Virus record (IMG/VR): IMGVR_UViG_3300007541_000077
Coordinates: 1 to 35,356 of that record
DNA from: a virus
Direction: 5' to 3' (one strand)
DNA: 35,356 bases
Shown: positions 26,314 to 34,880 of the stretch, piece after piece
Layout: each line of letters opens with the position of its first letter
Numbering within the stretch: position 1 is the first letter of the stretch
The notes under the pieces: generated by a model
What the model saw: only the letters and a program-made list of their open reading frames with translations
Told to the model about the DNA's origin: nothing
The model's database searches: none
Position numbers and translations under genes: made by a program

Positions 26314-27620
26314 TGGTAACTGATTTAGAAGAAATTAGAGCTGCTGGAGATGTAATCTTAGGCAAAGCAGAGGTAGTAAACACTTCTGGGTTTGGTCAAG
26401 ACATTTCTAATCAGATATCAGGCATACAAATTTTTGAAAGCCTATTCGATCCATTTATAACTGGAGTATTAATTGTAGACGATACTCTAGATCTTATCAA
26501 TTTGTTTCCACTTGTTGGAGAAGAATTCTTAAACCTTTCAATAAGAACTCCAACCTTAGAAAGATTGGAAGATGGAACTAGCAGAACTATAACTGGAAAA
26601 TTTTACATTTATAAAGTTTCTGAGCGAGAATATATTGGAGATAAACGATTAACATATAAATTGCATTTTATCTCATTTGAAGCTTTGGTTGATCTTAATA
26701 AAAAGCTTTCTTTGCCGTTTAGGGGAAAGTGTTCTGATATTGCCAAAAACATAATATCTTCTGAGAGAGGATTAGAGTCAAAGAAAAAAATTTATATTGA
26801 AGAATCTGCAAACTCAATTAAATTTGTCTCAAACTTTTGGAGTCCTGTTAAATGCCTAAACTATGTTTCTGAAAGAGCTGTAAATTATAAAGATAGTCCA
26901 ACTTACTATTTTTATGAAAACAGAAATGGATTTAATTTTGGAAGTTTACAAAACTTAGCAGTTCAACCTCCAGTTCAAACGTTTACATATGATGCATATT
27001 CTAGAGATTTTAACAGTAATGGTCAGTCAATAAAAAATATTGAGGAAGAATACAAAAGAGTTAGAGATATTTCTGTGCCTGTTGTTTATGATTATATGGA
27101 AAGAATACGATCAGGAACATATACTTCAAAATTAATAACTCATGATCTGGCAACTAAACAGTATAATGTTAGAACTTTCAGTATGTTAAACAACTTCAAT
27201 AAAGAAGACACACTAAATCAAAATCCAATATCTTCAAGTAAAAATATCGCCTTTCCTGATGCTGCTTTGATGACAAAACCTCTTTGCAATTTTAACTTTA
27301 CTGGCTATGGAGATGTTACGACTAGCGATAAAGCATTGAAAAGAGTTTCTAAGATAAAACAGTTTAGATCTAATGCTATTGAGATAGTAGTTCCTGGCAG
27401 AACAGATTATACTGTTGGACAACGTGTTACTGTTATTTTTTATAAAAATACTCCATTGGCAGCAGGAGAAGATATTAAAGACCATATTGATAAAATCTAT
27501 ACTGGAACATATTTGATATCAGCAATAAACCATTATGTTAGTAGAAAAGAACACGAGTGTAATTTAGAATTGATAAAAGATTCGTATATAGTTGATTTAG
27601 ATGAGGGGGGAGTAATATAG
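26313..27620 (+). CDS. 27: Baseplate hub protein gp27-like
   Basis: A 435-residue protein (T4 gp27 is 391). Hub-type segments include ISNQISGIQIFESLFDPFITGVLIVDDT near 35-60, KFYIYKVSEREYIGDKRLTYKLHFISFEAL near 100-130, and C-terminal VPGRTDYTVGQRVTVIFYK with YTGTYLISAINHYVSRKEHECNLELIKDS. These are the folded tube-like domains shared by hub proteins that join tube and spike. It lies directly before gp5, its structural partner, which supports the call. The stop TAG shares its G with the GTG start of gp5. Confidence 0.8.
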   Translation: MVTDLEEIRAAGDVILGKAEVVNTSGFGQDISNQISGIQIFESLFDPFITGVLIVDDTLDLINLFPLVGEEFLNLSIRTPTLERLEDGTSRTITGKFYIYKVSEREYIGDKRLTYKLHFISFEALVDLNKKLSLPFRGKCSDIAKNIISSERGLESKKKIYIEESANSIKFVSNFWSPVKCLNYVSERAVNYKDSPTYYFYENRNGFNFGSLQNLAVQPPVQTFTYDAYSRDFNSNGQSIKNIEEEYKRVRDISVPVVYDYMERIRSGTYTSKLITHDLATKQYNVRTFSMLNNFNKEDTLNQNPISSSKNIAFPDAALMTKPLCNFNFTGYGDVTTSDKALKRVSKIKQFRSNAIEIVVPGRTDYTVGQRVTVIFYKNTPLAAGEDIKDHIDKIYTGTYLISAINHYVSRKEHECNLELIKDSYIVDLDEGGVI

Positions 27621-30061
27621 TGCAAATTTATACTGGTGTTGTTGAGAATAGAATGGATCCTCTAAAACTTGGTCGATGCCAAGTTAGAATAGTTGGAGTA
27701 CATACTCACAATACAGCAGAACTTCCTACCAGTGAGTTACCGTGGGCATATCCCATGCAACCAACGACCTCTGCTGCTATTAGTGGCATAGGATTTAGCC
27801 CAACAGGTCCAGTTGAGGGAACGTGGGTTGTAGTTTTATTTAGAGACTACCCAGAAAACCAACAACCTATTATAATTGGAACTGTTGGTGGTATTCCACA
27901 AGCTCCTGTTTCTATAGATGCTGGATCAACTGGAGTTGTATTGAAAGATGAATATGGAGTAGCAAAAAATAACACTGATGTAATTGTTGATGATGGTGGA
28001 ACAATTAATTATTCAGGCGATGTCGGGGAAGAAACAGAATTATCTACAACCCCTTCATATACAGGACTAAGACCTGTTAAAGATTTTTCCTCAGTAAGTC
28101 AAGCAGGTATTAATTTAATTAAACAATTTGAAGGAAAAAAATTAAAGGCATATCAAGATATAGTTGGGGTTTGGACTGTTGGATATGGAACTACTTATAT
28201 TCTGGGTCAACCAGTACAAGCAAATAGAGAAATCACTGAAGAAGAAGCAGAGAAATTTCTTACTGATGATTTAAAAAATAGATTTTTACCAGCTGTTAAG
28301 AGATCAGTTCGAACATTAGTAACCCAATCTATGGTAGATGCACTTTGTTGTTTTGTTTATAACGTGGGTAGTGGCAATTTACAGCAATCAACTCTTTTAA
28401 AAGAATTAAATTCAGGTAAGTATGCAAATGCTGCTGCCAGATTTAATGATTGGGTTTATGCTGGTGGCAAAAAAGTTAATGGTCTGATAACTAGAAGAAA
28501 CGCTGAACGTGAATTGTTTTTATCAGAGGGATTGCCAAATATACAGGGTGGACTTACGCCAATGGCGCAACCAGCAGTTCCAGTTGGTAATTCTTCTACT
28601 GATTCAAAAGGAAACACTATTGAGCGTTCAACTGGAACTTCTGATAATAATGTTTCCACACAAATAGGATTTAGAGATCCTACTGGAAAATATCCTCTTT
28701 ACATTAATGAAGCTGATACGAATAAATTAGCAAGAAACGAAGACATTTCAAATACGATAGTATTTAAGAAGATAGCTTCACGTGATACAGGAGTTGAAAT
28801 AGCTAACTCAACTTCTACCTGGGATCAAAGTCCTATACCGTATAATGCACAATATCCATACAATCATGTACATTACAGTGAATCTGGTCACGTGTTTGAA
28901 TTTGATGACACACCAAACTCAGAAAGAATTAATCTACATCATACCTCTGGAACTTTTACTGAGATAGATGCAAATGGAACTCAGGTAAACAGAATAGTTG
29001 GTGATGGATATGAGATATTAGAACGTAATGGTTATATTCATATACTTGGTTCTCAATTTGTTACTGTTGAGGGATCCCAAAAAGTTAAAGTTGTAAACAC
29101 ACTAGATTTAGAAGTTGATGGAGCAACCACTATTAATATTCACAACAATGCTACAGTTAATATTAGTGGTGATGCTAAGATGTCAGTTGGCGGAGAGTAT
29201 GCATTAAAAGCTGCTTCTATTAAGATGGAAACCACTGGAAATATTGACATTAAAGCAGGTGGAAATTTTGCAGTAGATTATGTTCGTGGAGACTTTGGTA
29301 CTGGTGCTGCTTCTAGTGGATTGTCTGCTCCTGGATCAACAAAAACACCATTATCTCCAAACTTTAGTAGTCTTTCAATGATTAATCGATCTTTGTCATC
29401 AGCTCAAACATTTGAAACTCCAGAGGAAGGAGATCCTGCAGGATATAGAGCTAGACAAATAGAGCAAGGCAACATTTCTTCTGATGAACTTGATTCAGGA
29501 CAAAAATCTGATTCAGTTGTTCCATCTAAAAATAATATAGTACCAAAGGAAATAGATTGTGATTTTATTCAAACTATGGATACTAGCCAATTTGGTCCAT
29601 CTTTAGTTTTATCAAAGTATTTTAATCTTGGGCAAGTAACTTCTAATTGGACCAGAAGACCACGGAATCAATTTGGACTTACTCCACAAGATATTGTTTG
29701 TAACCTTAGAAATTTATGCGTAAACGTATTAGATCCTGTAAAAGAACGTTGGCCAAATATGATTATTACCAATGCATTTAGAAGACCTGGAGATGTTTCA
29801 GCTTCTTCTAAAGTTTCTCAACATTATAAAGGACAGGCAGCTGATATTGTTTTAGGAGGATTTAGTAGGACAGAACACTACGAAGCAATTCAAGAAATAC
29901 AACAGTTAGTTCCTTACGATCAATTATTGTTAGAATATTCTGGACCGACTACTGTTTGGATTCACATATCTTTTATTACCAAAGGAATAAGAAAGCAGCA
30001 CTTTACTATGAGAGACCATAGTCGAGTGTCAGATTTTGGAACATTTACTTTGATAACATAA
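27620..30061 (+). CDS. 5: Spike protein gp5 with lysozyme and M15-type peptidase domains
   Basis: An 813-residue protein (T4 gp5 is 575), GTG start behind GGGGGGAG. Domains: an N-terminal OB fold (about 1-100); a GH24 lysozyme domain (about 155-300) with catalytic E171, D180 and T186 at T4-lysozyme spacing (11/20/26); and a beta-helix spike stem (about 410-560, with repeats such as SGDAKMSVGGEY and METTGNIDIKAGGNF). After a linker comes a C-terminal domain (about 650-800) with H735-x6-D742 (SQHYKGQAAD) and H782 (WIHISF), the zinc-ligand pattern of M15 D-Ala-D-Ala-type peptidases. The lysozyme would cut glycan strands and the M15 domain peptide cross-links during penetration. Confidence 0.9.
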   Translation: MQIYTGVVENRMDPLKLGRCQVRIVGVHTHNTAELPTSELPWAYPMQPTTSAAISGIGFSPTGPVEGTWVVVLFRDYPENQQPIIIGTVGGIPQAPVSIDAGSTGVVLKDEYGVAKNNTDVIVDDGGTINYSGDVGEETELSTTPSYTGLRPVKDFSSVSQAGINLIKQFEGKKLKAYQDIVGVWTVGYGTTYILGQPVQANREITEEEAEKFLTDDLKNRFLPAVKRSVRTLVTQSMVDALCCFVYNVGSGNLQQSTLLKELNSGKYANAAARFNDWVYAGGKKVNGLITRRNAERELFLSEGLPNIQGGLTPMAQPAVPVGNSSTDSKGNTIERSTGTSDNNVSTQIGFRDPTGKYPLYINEADTNKLARNEDISNTIVFKKIASRDTGVEIANSTSTWDQSPIPYNAQYPYNHVHYSESGHVFEFDDTPNSERINLHHTSGTFTEIDANGTQVNRIVGDGYEILERNGYIHILGSQFVTVEGSQKVKVVNTLDLEVDGATTINIHNNATVNISGDAKMSVGGEYALKAASIKMETTGNIDIKAGGNFAVDYVRGDFGTGAASSGLSAPGSTKTPLSPNFSSLSMINRSLSSAQTFETPEEGDPAGYRARQIEQGNISSDELDSGQKSDSVVPSKNNIVPKEIDCDFIQTMDTSQFGPSLVLSKYFNLGQVTSNWTRRPRNQFGLTPQDIVCNLRNLCVNVLDPVKERWPNMIITNAFRRPGDVSASSKVSQHYKGQAADIVLGGFSRTEHYEAIQEIQQLVPYDQLLLEYSGPTTVWIHISFITKGIRKQHFTMRDHSRVSDFGTFTLIT

Positions 30062-30062
30062 T

Positions 30063-30575
30063 ATGGCTTGGTCACCGACAGACACAAATTTAGGAACTTA
30101 TAATGAGTTGTCAGATGTTTCTGAGACTATAACTTATACCGATGGTGGCACTAGTTATACAGTTACATTAACACCACAGCAAACAGATCCTACTACGTTG
30201 ACTTTGTCGAATGATGATCCAGCTACCATAACAGGATATTATGATAATGTATTTACAGACACTATACAATATAGAACGATAAATGATACTTTTGTAGATG
30301 TTACTAGTTTTAGCGATATAGATTTAGACGAGTTAAGTGAAATGATTTATTATGTTCCAGAATCTACAACCAGCAGAACATATAGTTATTTGGCTACTGC
30401 AGATGGACAATCTAAAACGTATACAATAACTATTAATAATGATTGGGATGCTGGAAAATTTTTACTAAAATCATATGTTAAAAGAACTGTTCCTTCTGGA
30501 ATTGTTTGGATAAATAGTTCGGCTGAAACTGTAACTTGGTTAAACGCCAGAGGACAAGAAGTTACTTGGGAATAA
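30063..30575 (+). CDS. Hypothetical virion-associated protein (170 aa)
   Basis: The protein has no Cys and is rich in Thr, Ser, Tyr and Asp, with many short beta-like strands (SETITYTDGGTSYTVTLTP; SRTYSYLATADGQSKTYTITI). The C-terminal VPSGIVWINSSAETVTWLNARGQEVTWE has a repeated VTW motif. No family recognised. It lies between the gp5 spike and a fibre gene and is co-oriented, so a tail accessory role is likely but inferred. Confidence 0.65.
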   Translation: MAWSPTDTNLGTYNELSDVSETITYTDGGTSYTVTLTPQQTDPTTLTLSNDDPATITGYYDNVFTDTIQYRTINDTFVDVTSFSDIDLDELSEMIYYVPESTTSRTYSYLATADGQSKTYTITINNDWDAGKFLLKSYVKRTVPSGIVWINSSAETVTWLNARGQEVTWE

Positions 30576-30580
30576 TTTAG

Positions 30581-31462
30581 ATGGATATACCTAATAGTTT
30601 TGCAGATAAAAGTGGAACAATCCAACTTTCTTTGTTGGATGATAATTTTACCACTGTAGAAGACGATTTTAATACACTAAATGGTACTGTTACCACACTA
30701 AGTGGAACTGTTACTACACTAAGTGGAACTGTTGATTCGTTAAATACTACTGTTTCTGGATTGACATCTTCCCAGTGGACAACTTCTGGATCTGACATAT
30801 ATTATAATTCTGGCGACGTTGGTATTGGTACTACTAGTCCTGATTATAAACTTCATGTTGATGGAACAGCGTATTTTAATGCAAATGAGCTTACTGTAAG
30901 AGGCGGTTCTCCAACCATATATTTTAGAGACACTGATGAAATGTCAGCTATGCTCCACAATAATAGTAACTTACTATATGTTTTGCGTGGAGGAACTGAC
31001 ACGAGATCTTGGGTTCAAGTTAGTAGTCAATGGCCATTTATTTTTAATCTTTCTAATAATGCTGCTACCTGTGGTGGAGACTTTGCTGCAGTAGGAAACG
31101 TTACAGGATATTCTTCAGATGTAAGATTAAAAGAAAATATAGTTCCAATATCAAATGCTTTAGAAAAGGTAAACAAACTTCAGGGAGTTACTTTTGACTG
31201 GAAAGATGAAGCTATAAAATTGGGTTTTGTCCCCGAGCATAAACAATTTGATGCTGGAGTTTTAGCTCAAGAGGTTCAAAAAGTTCTTCCGCAGGCAGTT
31301 GCATATGCTCCGTTTGATCAGGAGTGGAGCGAGGAATTAAATAGAAATGTAAGTAAATCTGGAGAAGATTACCTTACGGTAAGATATGAAAAAATAGTTC
31401 CTCTATTAATTGAAGCAATTAAGGAATTAAGTGCAGAAGTTAAAAAGTTGAAAGGTGAGTAA
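30581..31462 (+). CDS. Tail fibre-type protein with S74 self-cleaving chaperone domain
   Basis: A 293-residue protein. Residues 1-25 are an adapter-like start. Residues about 27-65 form a short heptad-repeat stalk. A segment with the VGIGTTSPDYKLHVDGTAYF motif (about 82-105) leads into a small beta domain. The C-terminal part (from about 178) is the Peptidase_S74 intramolecular chaperone: GYSSDVRLKENIVPI (Ser-Lys dyad in S-D-x-R-x-K), FDWK, FDAGVLAQEVQKVLPQAV, YLTVRYEKIVPLLIEAIKEL. This domain trimerises fibres and then cuts itself off. The fibre is short, so it may be a tip or side fibre. It overlaps the next gene by one base. Confidence 0.85.
   Translation: MDIPNSFADKSGTIQLSLLDDNFTTVEDDFNTLNGTVTTLSGTVTTLSGTVDSLNTTVSGLTSSQWTTSGSDIYYNSGDVGIGTTSPDYKLHVDGTAYFNANELTVRGGSPTIYFRDTDEMSAMLHNNSNLLYVLRGGTDTRSWVQVSSQWPFIFNLSNNAATCGGDFAAVGNVTGYSSDVRLKENIVPISNALEKVNKLQGVTFDWKDEAIKLGFVPEHKQFDAGVLAQEVQKVLPQAVAYAPFDQEWSEELNRNVSKSGEDYLTVRYEKIVPLLIEAIKELSAEVKKLKGE
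30676..30745 (+). repeat. Tandem 21-base repeats coding a seven-residue stalk
   Basis: Three near-identical 21-base units (ACACTAAGTGGAACTGTT and variants) encode LSGTVTT, LSGTVTT and LSGTVDS, preceded by LNGTVTT and followed by LNTTVSG. The seven-residue period with Leu and Val at fixed positions fits a trimeric coiled-coil stalk, and the exact DNA copies suggest slippage-prone length variation. Confidence 0.8.
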
Positions 31463-31968
31463 TGGCTCTACAGTCAAGTGGTGCAATATCAATTGCAGAT
31501 ATTAACACTGAGTTTGGTAGAGGAAATGATTTAAATTCTTACCGTGGAACTTCACATGCCAGTGGAACATTTAGTAGTGGTGCTATTTCGTTTAATGATT
31601 TTTATGGAAAATCAAACGCTATTGCAGTAAATGTTTCTTTTACTCAGTGTGTAGACCATTATGCTACAGTATATTATGATGGAAACGGTAATATAAGAAT
31701 TCAAAGTAGAGAACCAAGTGGAAATATTCATACTGGACGAGGCGATTGTGGAGGTAATGCGCAAGGAGATATAACTCGGTATACTTTTAGTAAGAGTGGA
31801 CGCTCTAATATTAATGTGACCATATCTTCTTCTGGACGTAACGGATCTGGTTCTATAACAATTAACCAAAGTGTGAATAGTACGTATGGACCGACACAAG
31901 TTGGAGTAACAGATAGTTCTGGTGGAGCTGCAGGATATTCATTTACAATAGTAGGAACGATAACATAA
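31462..31968 (+). CDS. Tail fibre-associated protein with phage adhesin-like N-terminus
   Basis: A 168-residue protein. The start MALQSSGAISIADINTEFGRGNDLNSYRG and FSSGAISFNDFYGKS is a recurring module at the N-terminus of phage tail and virion-associated proteins. The rest is beta-rich and Gly/Ser-rich, with two Cys (FTQCVDH, GDCGGN). It is probably surface-exposed on the virion. The receptor or partner is unknown. It lies between the S74 fibre and a fibre-assembly-like gene. Confidence 0.65.
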   Translation: MALQSSGAISIADINTEFGRGNDLNSYRGTSHASGTFSSGAISFNDFYGKSNAIAVNVSFTQCVDHYATVYYDGNGNIRIQSREPSGNIHTGRGDCGGNAQGDITRYTFSKSGRSNINVTISSSGRNGSGSITINQSVNSTYGPTQVGVTDSSGGAAGYSFTIVGTIT

Positions 31969-31979
31969 TAAGGAATAAT

Positions 31980-32327
31980 ATGGCAACATACGTTGAAGTT
32001 GATGAGAATAATGTGATACTTGGATTGTATATTAATGTAGACACAGCACCAACTGCAGGAGAAGGATACACAATTAAGGAAGTAACTTCTTATAACGGTC
32101 TGGGATTTGTGGAAGGGCAAGTGTTCAATCCAGAAACTGGTGGTATAGATGATACTGAGTTATCTTTGTCTGTAAAGGCAGAAAACGAGCTTAGATTAAC
32201 CGATTGGAAGGTTATACGCCATAGAGATCAGGTAGATCTTGGAGCAACAACTTCATTGACCAATGACGAGTATTTAGAATTGTTGCAACATAGACAAAAT
32301 TTACGAAATACTGTACTAGATGCCTAA
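31980..32327 (+). CDS. Tail fibre assembly chaperone-like protein
   Basis: A 115-residue protein. The C-terminal half (ELRLTDWKVIRHRDQVDLGATTSLTNDEYLELLQHRQNLRNTV) has the L-x-x-TDW-x-x-x-R and LxxRQxLR pattern of tail fibre assembly and XkdW-like chaperones. The N-terminal half is a small beta domain (VEVDENNVILGLYI). It follows the fibre genes, in line with helping their folding or attachment. Confidence 0.65.
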   Translation: MATYVEVDENNVILGLYINVDTAPTAGEGYTIKEVTSYNGLGFVEGQVFNPETGGIDDTELSLSVKAENELRLTDWKVIRHRDQVDLGATTSLTNDEYLELLQHRQNLRNTVLDA

Positions 32328-32330
32328 ATA
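32323..32330 (+). promoter_or_regulatory. Late-type promoter CCTAAATA at the PAAR gene
   Basis: The octamer overlaps the stop of the previous gene. T4 spacing puts the transcript start at 32336, exactly on the A of the PAAR gene ATG, so the message would be leaderless. Confidence 0.5.
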
Positions 32331-32335
32331 AAACT

Positions 32336-32638
32336 ATGCCAGCAGTTATACGAATAGGAGATACTTCAACAGGACATGGATGCTTTGCTCCAACGGTTCT
32401 TCAGTCCACTCCTGTACAAAAGACTTATTTTAATGGCAAATTAGCTGGAGTAATAAACTCATCCTGTCAGTATGTAGCCCATACTTGTGGCTTAGTAACT
32501 CATTCAGGAACAGAAAGAGCGCCATCCAGTGGAGCTAGAAAAACTTATATAGAGGGAAATTTGGCTGCTAGGATTGGAGACGATATTGTTTGTGGAGATG
32601 CTTGTGGGCAGGGTTCTCCCAATAGTTTTATAGAATAG
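32336..32638 (+). CDS. 5.4: PAAR-repeat spike tip protein (gp5.4-like)
   Basis: A 100-residue PAAR protein, matching T4 gp5.4 in size. It should cap the gp5 spike with a sharp zinc-bound cone. PAAR features: MPAVIRIGDTSTGHGCF with possible ligand H14, TYFNGKLAGVINSSCQYVAH, SGTERAPSSGARKTYIEGNLAARIGDDIVCGD. Several His and Cys residues could supply the metal site. No ribosome binding site precedes the ATG, only the late octamer. Confidence 0.88.
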   Translation: MPAVIRIGDTSTGHGCFAPTVLQSTPVQKTYFNGKLAGVINSSCQYVAHTCGLVTHSGTERAPSSGARKTYIEGNLAARIGDDIVCGDACGQGSPNSFIE

Positions 32639-32639
32639 A

Positions 32640-32647
32640 TATAAATA
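32640..32647 (+). promoter_or_regulatory. Late promoter TATAAATA at gp25
   Basis: A perfect late octamer. T4 spacing predicts a start at 32653, exactly at the gp25 ATG, again a leaderless arrangement. Confidence 0.6.
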
Positions 32648-32652
32648 ACTAA

Positions 32653-33045
32653 ATGGCACGCAACACTAGAACTTTTAAAGATATAGACCTTAATTTTACT
32701 GCTCATCCAGTTACGGGAGACGTAGCTAGAAAGTACGATGAGGCAGCAATTAAACAGTCTGTACGTAATTTAATATTAACTCAGAACTATGAGCGACCTT
32801 TCCACAGTGAAATAGGATCTCAGGTTCGCAGTGCTTTATTTGAGTCTGCTAGTCCAATGACTGCAGCAATATTACAACGTAGCATAGAGGATGTTATTAA
32901 TAACTTTGAGCCAAGAGCAGTGTTGCTTGAGGTGGAAGTTATTGACAATTTAGATAATAATGCTTATAATGTAAAGATAGTTTTTAAAATAATTAATACG
33001 GAAACGCCCATATCCGTTAACCTAATTCTTAAGAGAACACGATAA
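32653..33045 (+). CDS. 25: Baseplate wedge protein gp25
   Basis: A 130-residue protein (T4 gp25 is 132). The start FKDIDLNFTAHPVTGDVARKYDEAAIKQSVRNLILTQNYERPFHSEIGS and the core NFEPRAVLLEVEV show the gp25-like fold, including the EPR motif that nucleates sheath assembly. It overlaps gp6 by one base, matching the usual gp25-gp6 order in marine T4-like phages. Confidence 0.93.
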   Translation: MARNTRTFKDIDLNFTAHPVTGDVARKYDEAAIKQSVRNLILTQNYERPFHSEIGSQVRSALFESASPMTAAILQRSIEDVINNFEPRAVLLEVEVIDNLDNNAYNVKIVFKIINTETPISVNLILKRTR

Positions 33046-34880
33046 TGGCAAATAAAAGAATAAGTGTGTCTGAGTTGGACTTTGATAGTATTAAATCTAA
33101 TTTAAAAAGTTATATGGAAGGACAGTCTGAATTTTCAGACTATGACTTTGAGGGGTCTGGTCTTTCTGTATTGTTAGATGTTTTGGCATATAATACACAC
33201 TACAACGCTTTATATACAAACCTTGCTGTTAACGAAACATTTTTAGATTCAGCTTCTAAACGAAGTAATGTAGTTTCTATTGCAAAATCTTTGGGGTATA
33301 CTCCTCGCTCTGCTACTGCACCAAGAGCTATTTTAGATGTTAGAGTTACTTCCACTTCTTCTACTCCTGCGACACTTACTCTACCAAAGTATTCTACTTT
33401 TACTACGACCATATCTGGAGAGTCTTATATTTTTTATACAACAGAAGAATATACAACATACCTCGATGGTTCAGAATATCTTTTTCAAAATGTAAATGTT
33501 CGTGAAGGAAATAAATTAACGTTTAAATATACTGCTGCGACAGGACAAAGATATATCATACCAAATGCAGGTTGTGATTTATCAACACTTACAGTACAAG
33601 TTCAAGAGTCAGCAGCTACAGGTTTATATAGAACATACAGTGAAGGTAGTAATATATTAGGTTTAACATCAACCAGCGAAGTTTATTTTGTAAAAGAAAT
33701 AGAAAATGAACTATATGAAGTTGTTTTTGGGGACGGAACCATAGGTAAAGCACTTTCAAATGGTAACGTTATAACATTAAGTTATATTGTTACTAATAAA
33801 GATGCTGCCAATAGCGCAAAATTATTTACATATAGTGGTTCTTCACTATTAGGTGGTACTGTTTCAGCAACTACTGTTTCTGCTGCGTCAGGTGGAACAG
33901 ACATTGAAAATATAGAAAGTATTCGCTTCAATGCTCCTCGGCATTATTCAACACAAAACAGAGGAGTTACTAGTGAAGATTATAAGAGTTTAATTACTGA
34001 AGAAGTTTCTAATGTTGAAGCTGTTAGTGTTTGGGGTGGAGAAGATAACGATCCTCCAGTTTATGGTAAGGTATACTGTTCAATTAAACCTACAGGAGCT
34101 AATGCGCTTACTACTGCACAAAAGTCTCAAATAATTACTGAAATATTGAAGCCAAGAAATGTTGTTTCTATTACTCCAGAAATTGTTGACCCCGAGTATA
34201 TTCACGTAGCTGTAAACTCAGCGGTTTACTACAATCCAAGATTAACTACTCGTTCGGCTGCAGATATTAAAGCTATTGTAGAGGGTATAATAAAAAATTA
34301 TAATACTACAGATTTAGAAAAATTTGATAGCGTATTTAGAATCTCAAAACTTAGCAGACTAATAGATGCAAGCGAGCCAGGAATAGTAAGTAATATTACA
34401 AAAGTAATTCTTCACAAACCAGTTTCTCCAGTTTATGGAGTAAACTCGCAGTATAAGTTTAATATTATCAACCCAATTTACAGTTCTGGACAACCAGAGG
34501 ATAGTATTACTACGACTGCATTTTATATAGATGGAGACACAGTTAACGAATACTACATTGACGATGATGGTAAGGGAAATTTAAGATTATATTACCTAGT
34601 AAGTGCAACAGAAAGAAACTACGTTAATAACAATATAGGAACTGTTACTTACTCAACAGGAACAATTAATGTTCCAACATTAAATATTACTTCTCTTGGC
34701 ACTGGAGTTACTGCGTTTAAGTTCTTTATTAAACCTTCATCTTACGATGTTGTAACTGCTCGCAATCAAATCTCAGTTATATTAGATGACGAGATAACAG
34801 TCAGTGTAATTACTGACTCCTTCTCGCTTGGTAATACAGGCGGCGGAACAAACTACAAGTTTACAACCAGTAGATCATAA
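33045..34880 (+). CDS. 6: Baseplate wedge protein gp6
   Basis: A 611-residue protein (T4 gp6 is 660). The N-terminal SELDFDSIKSNLKSYMEGQSEFSDYDFEGSGLSVLLDVLAYNTHYNALYTNLAVNE is diagnostic, and a baseplate-J-like region follows (RFNAPRHYSTQNRGVTSEDYKSLI; VSVWGGEDNDPPVYGKVYCSIKP). gp6 forms the inner ring of the baseplate with gp25 and gp53. The stop shares a base with the next ATG. Confidence 0.93.
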   Translation: MANKRISVSELDFDSIKSNLKSYMEGQSEFSDYDFEGSGLSVLLDVLAYNTHYNALYTNLAVNETFLDSASKRSNVVSIAKSLGYTPRSATAPRAILDVRVTSTSSTPATLTLPKYSTFTTTISGESYIFYTTEEYTTYLDGSEYLFQNVNVREGNKLTFKYTAATGQRYIIPNAGCDLSTLTVQVQESAATGLYRTYSEGSNILGLTSTSEVYFVKEIENELYEVVFGDGTIGKALSNGNVITLSYIVTNKDAANSAKLFTYSGSSLLGGTVSATTVSAASGGTDIENIESIRFNAPRHYSTQNRGVTSEDYKSLITEEVSNVEAVSVWGGEDNDPPVYGKVYCSIKPTGANALTTAQKSQIITEILKPRNVVSITPEIVDPEYIHVAVNSAVYYNPRLTTRSAADIKAIVEGIIKNYNTTDLEKFDSVFRISKLSRLIDASEPGIVSNITKVILHKPVSPVYGVNSQYKFNIINPIYSSGQPEDSITTTAFYIDGDTVNEYYIDDDGKGNLRLYYLVSATERNYVNNNIGTVTYSTGTINVPTLNITSLGTGVTAFKFFIKPSSYDVVTARNQISVILDDEITVSVITDSFSLGNTGGGTNYKFTTSRS

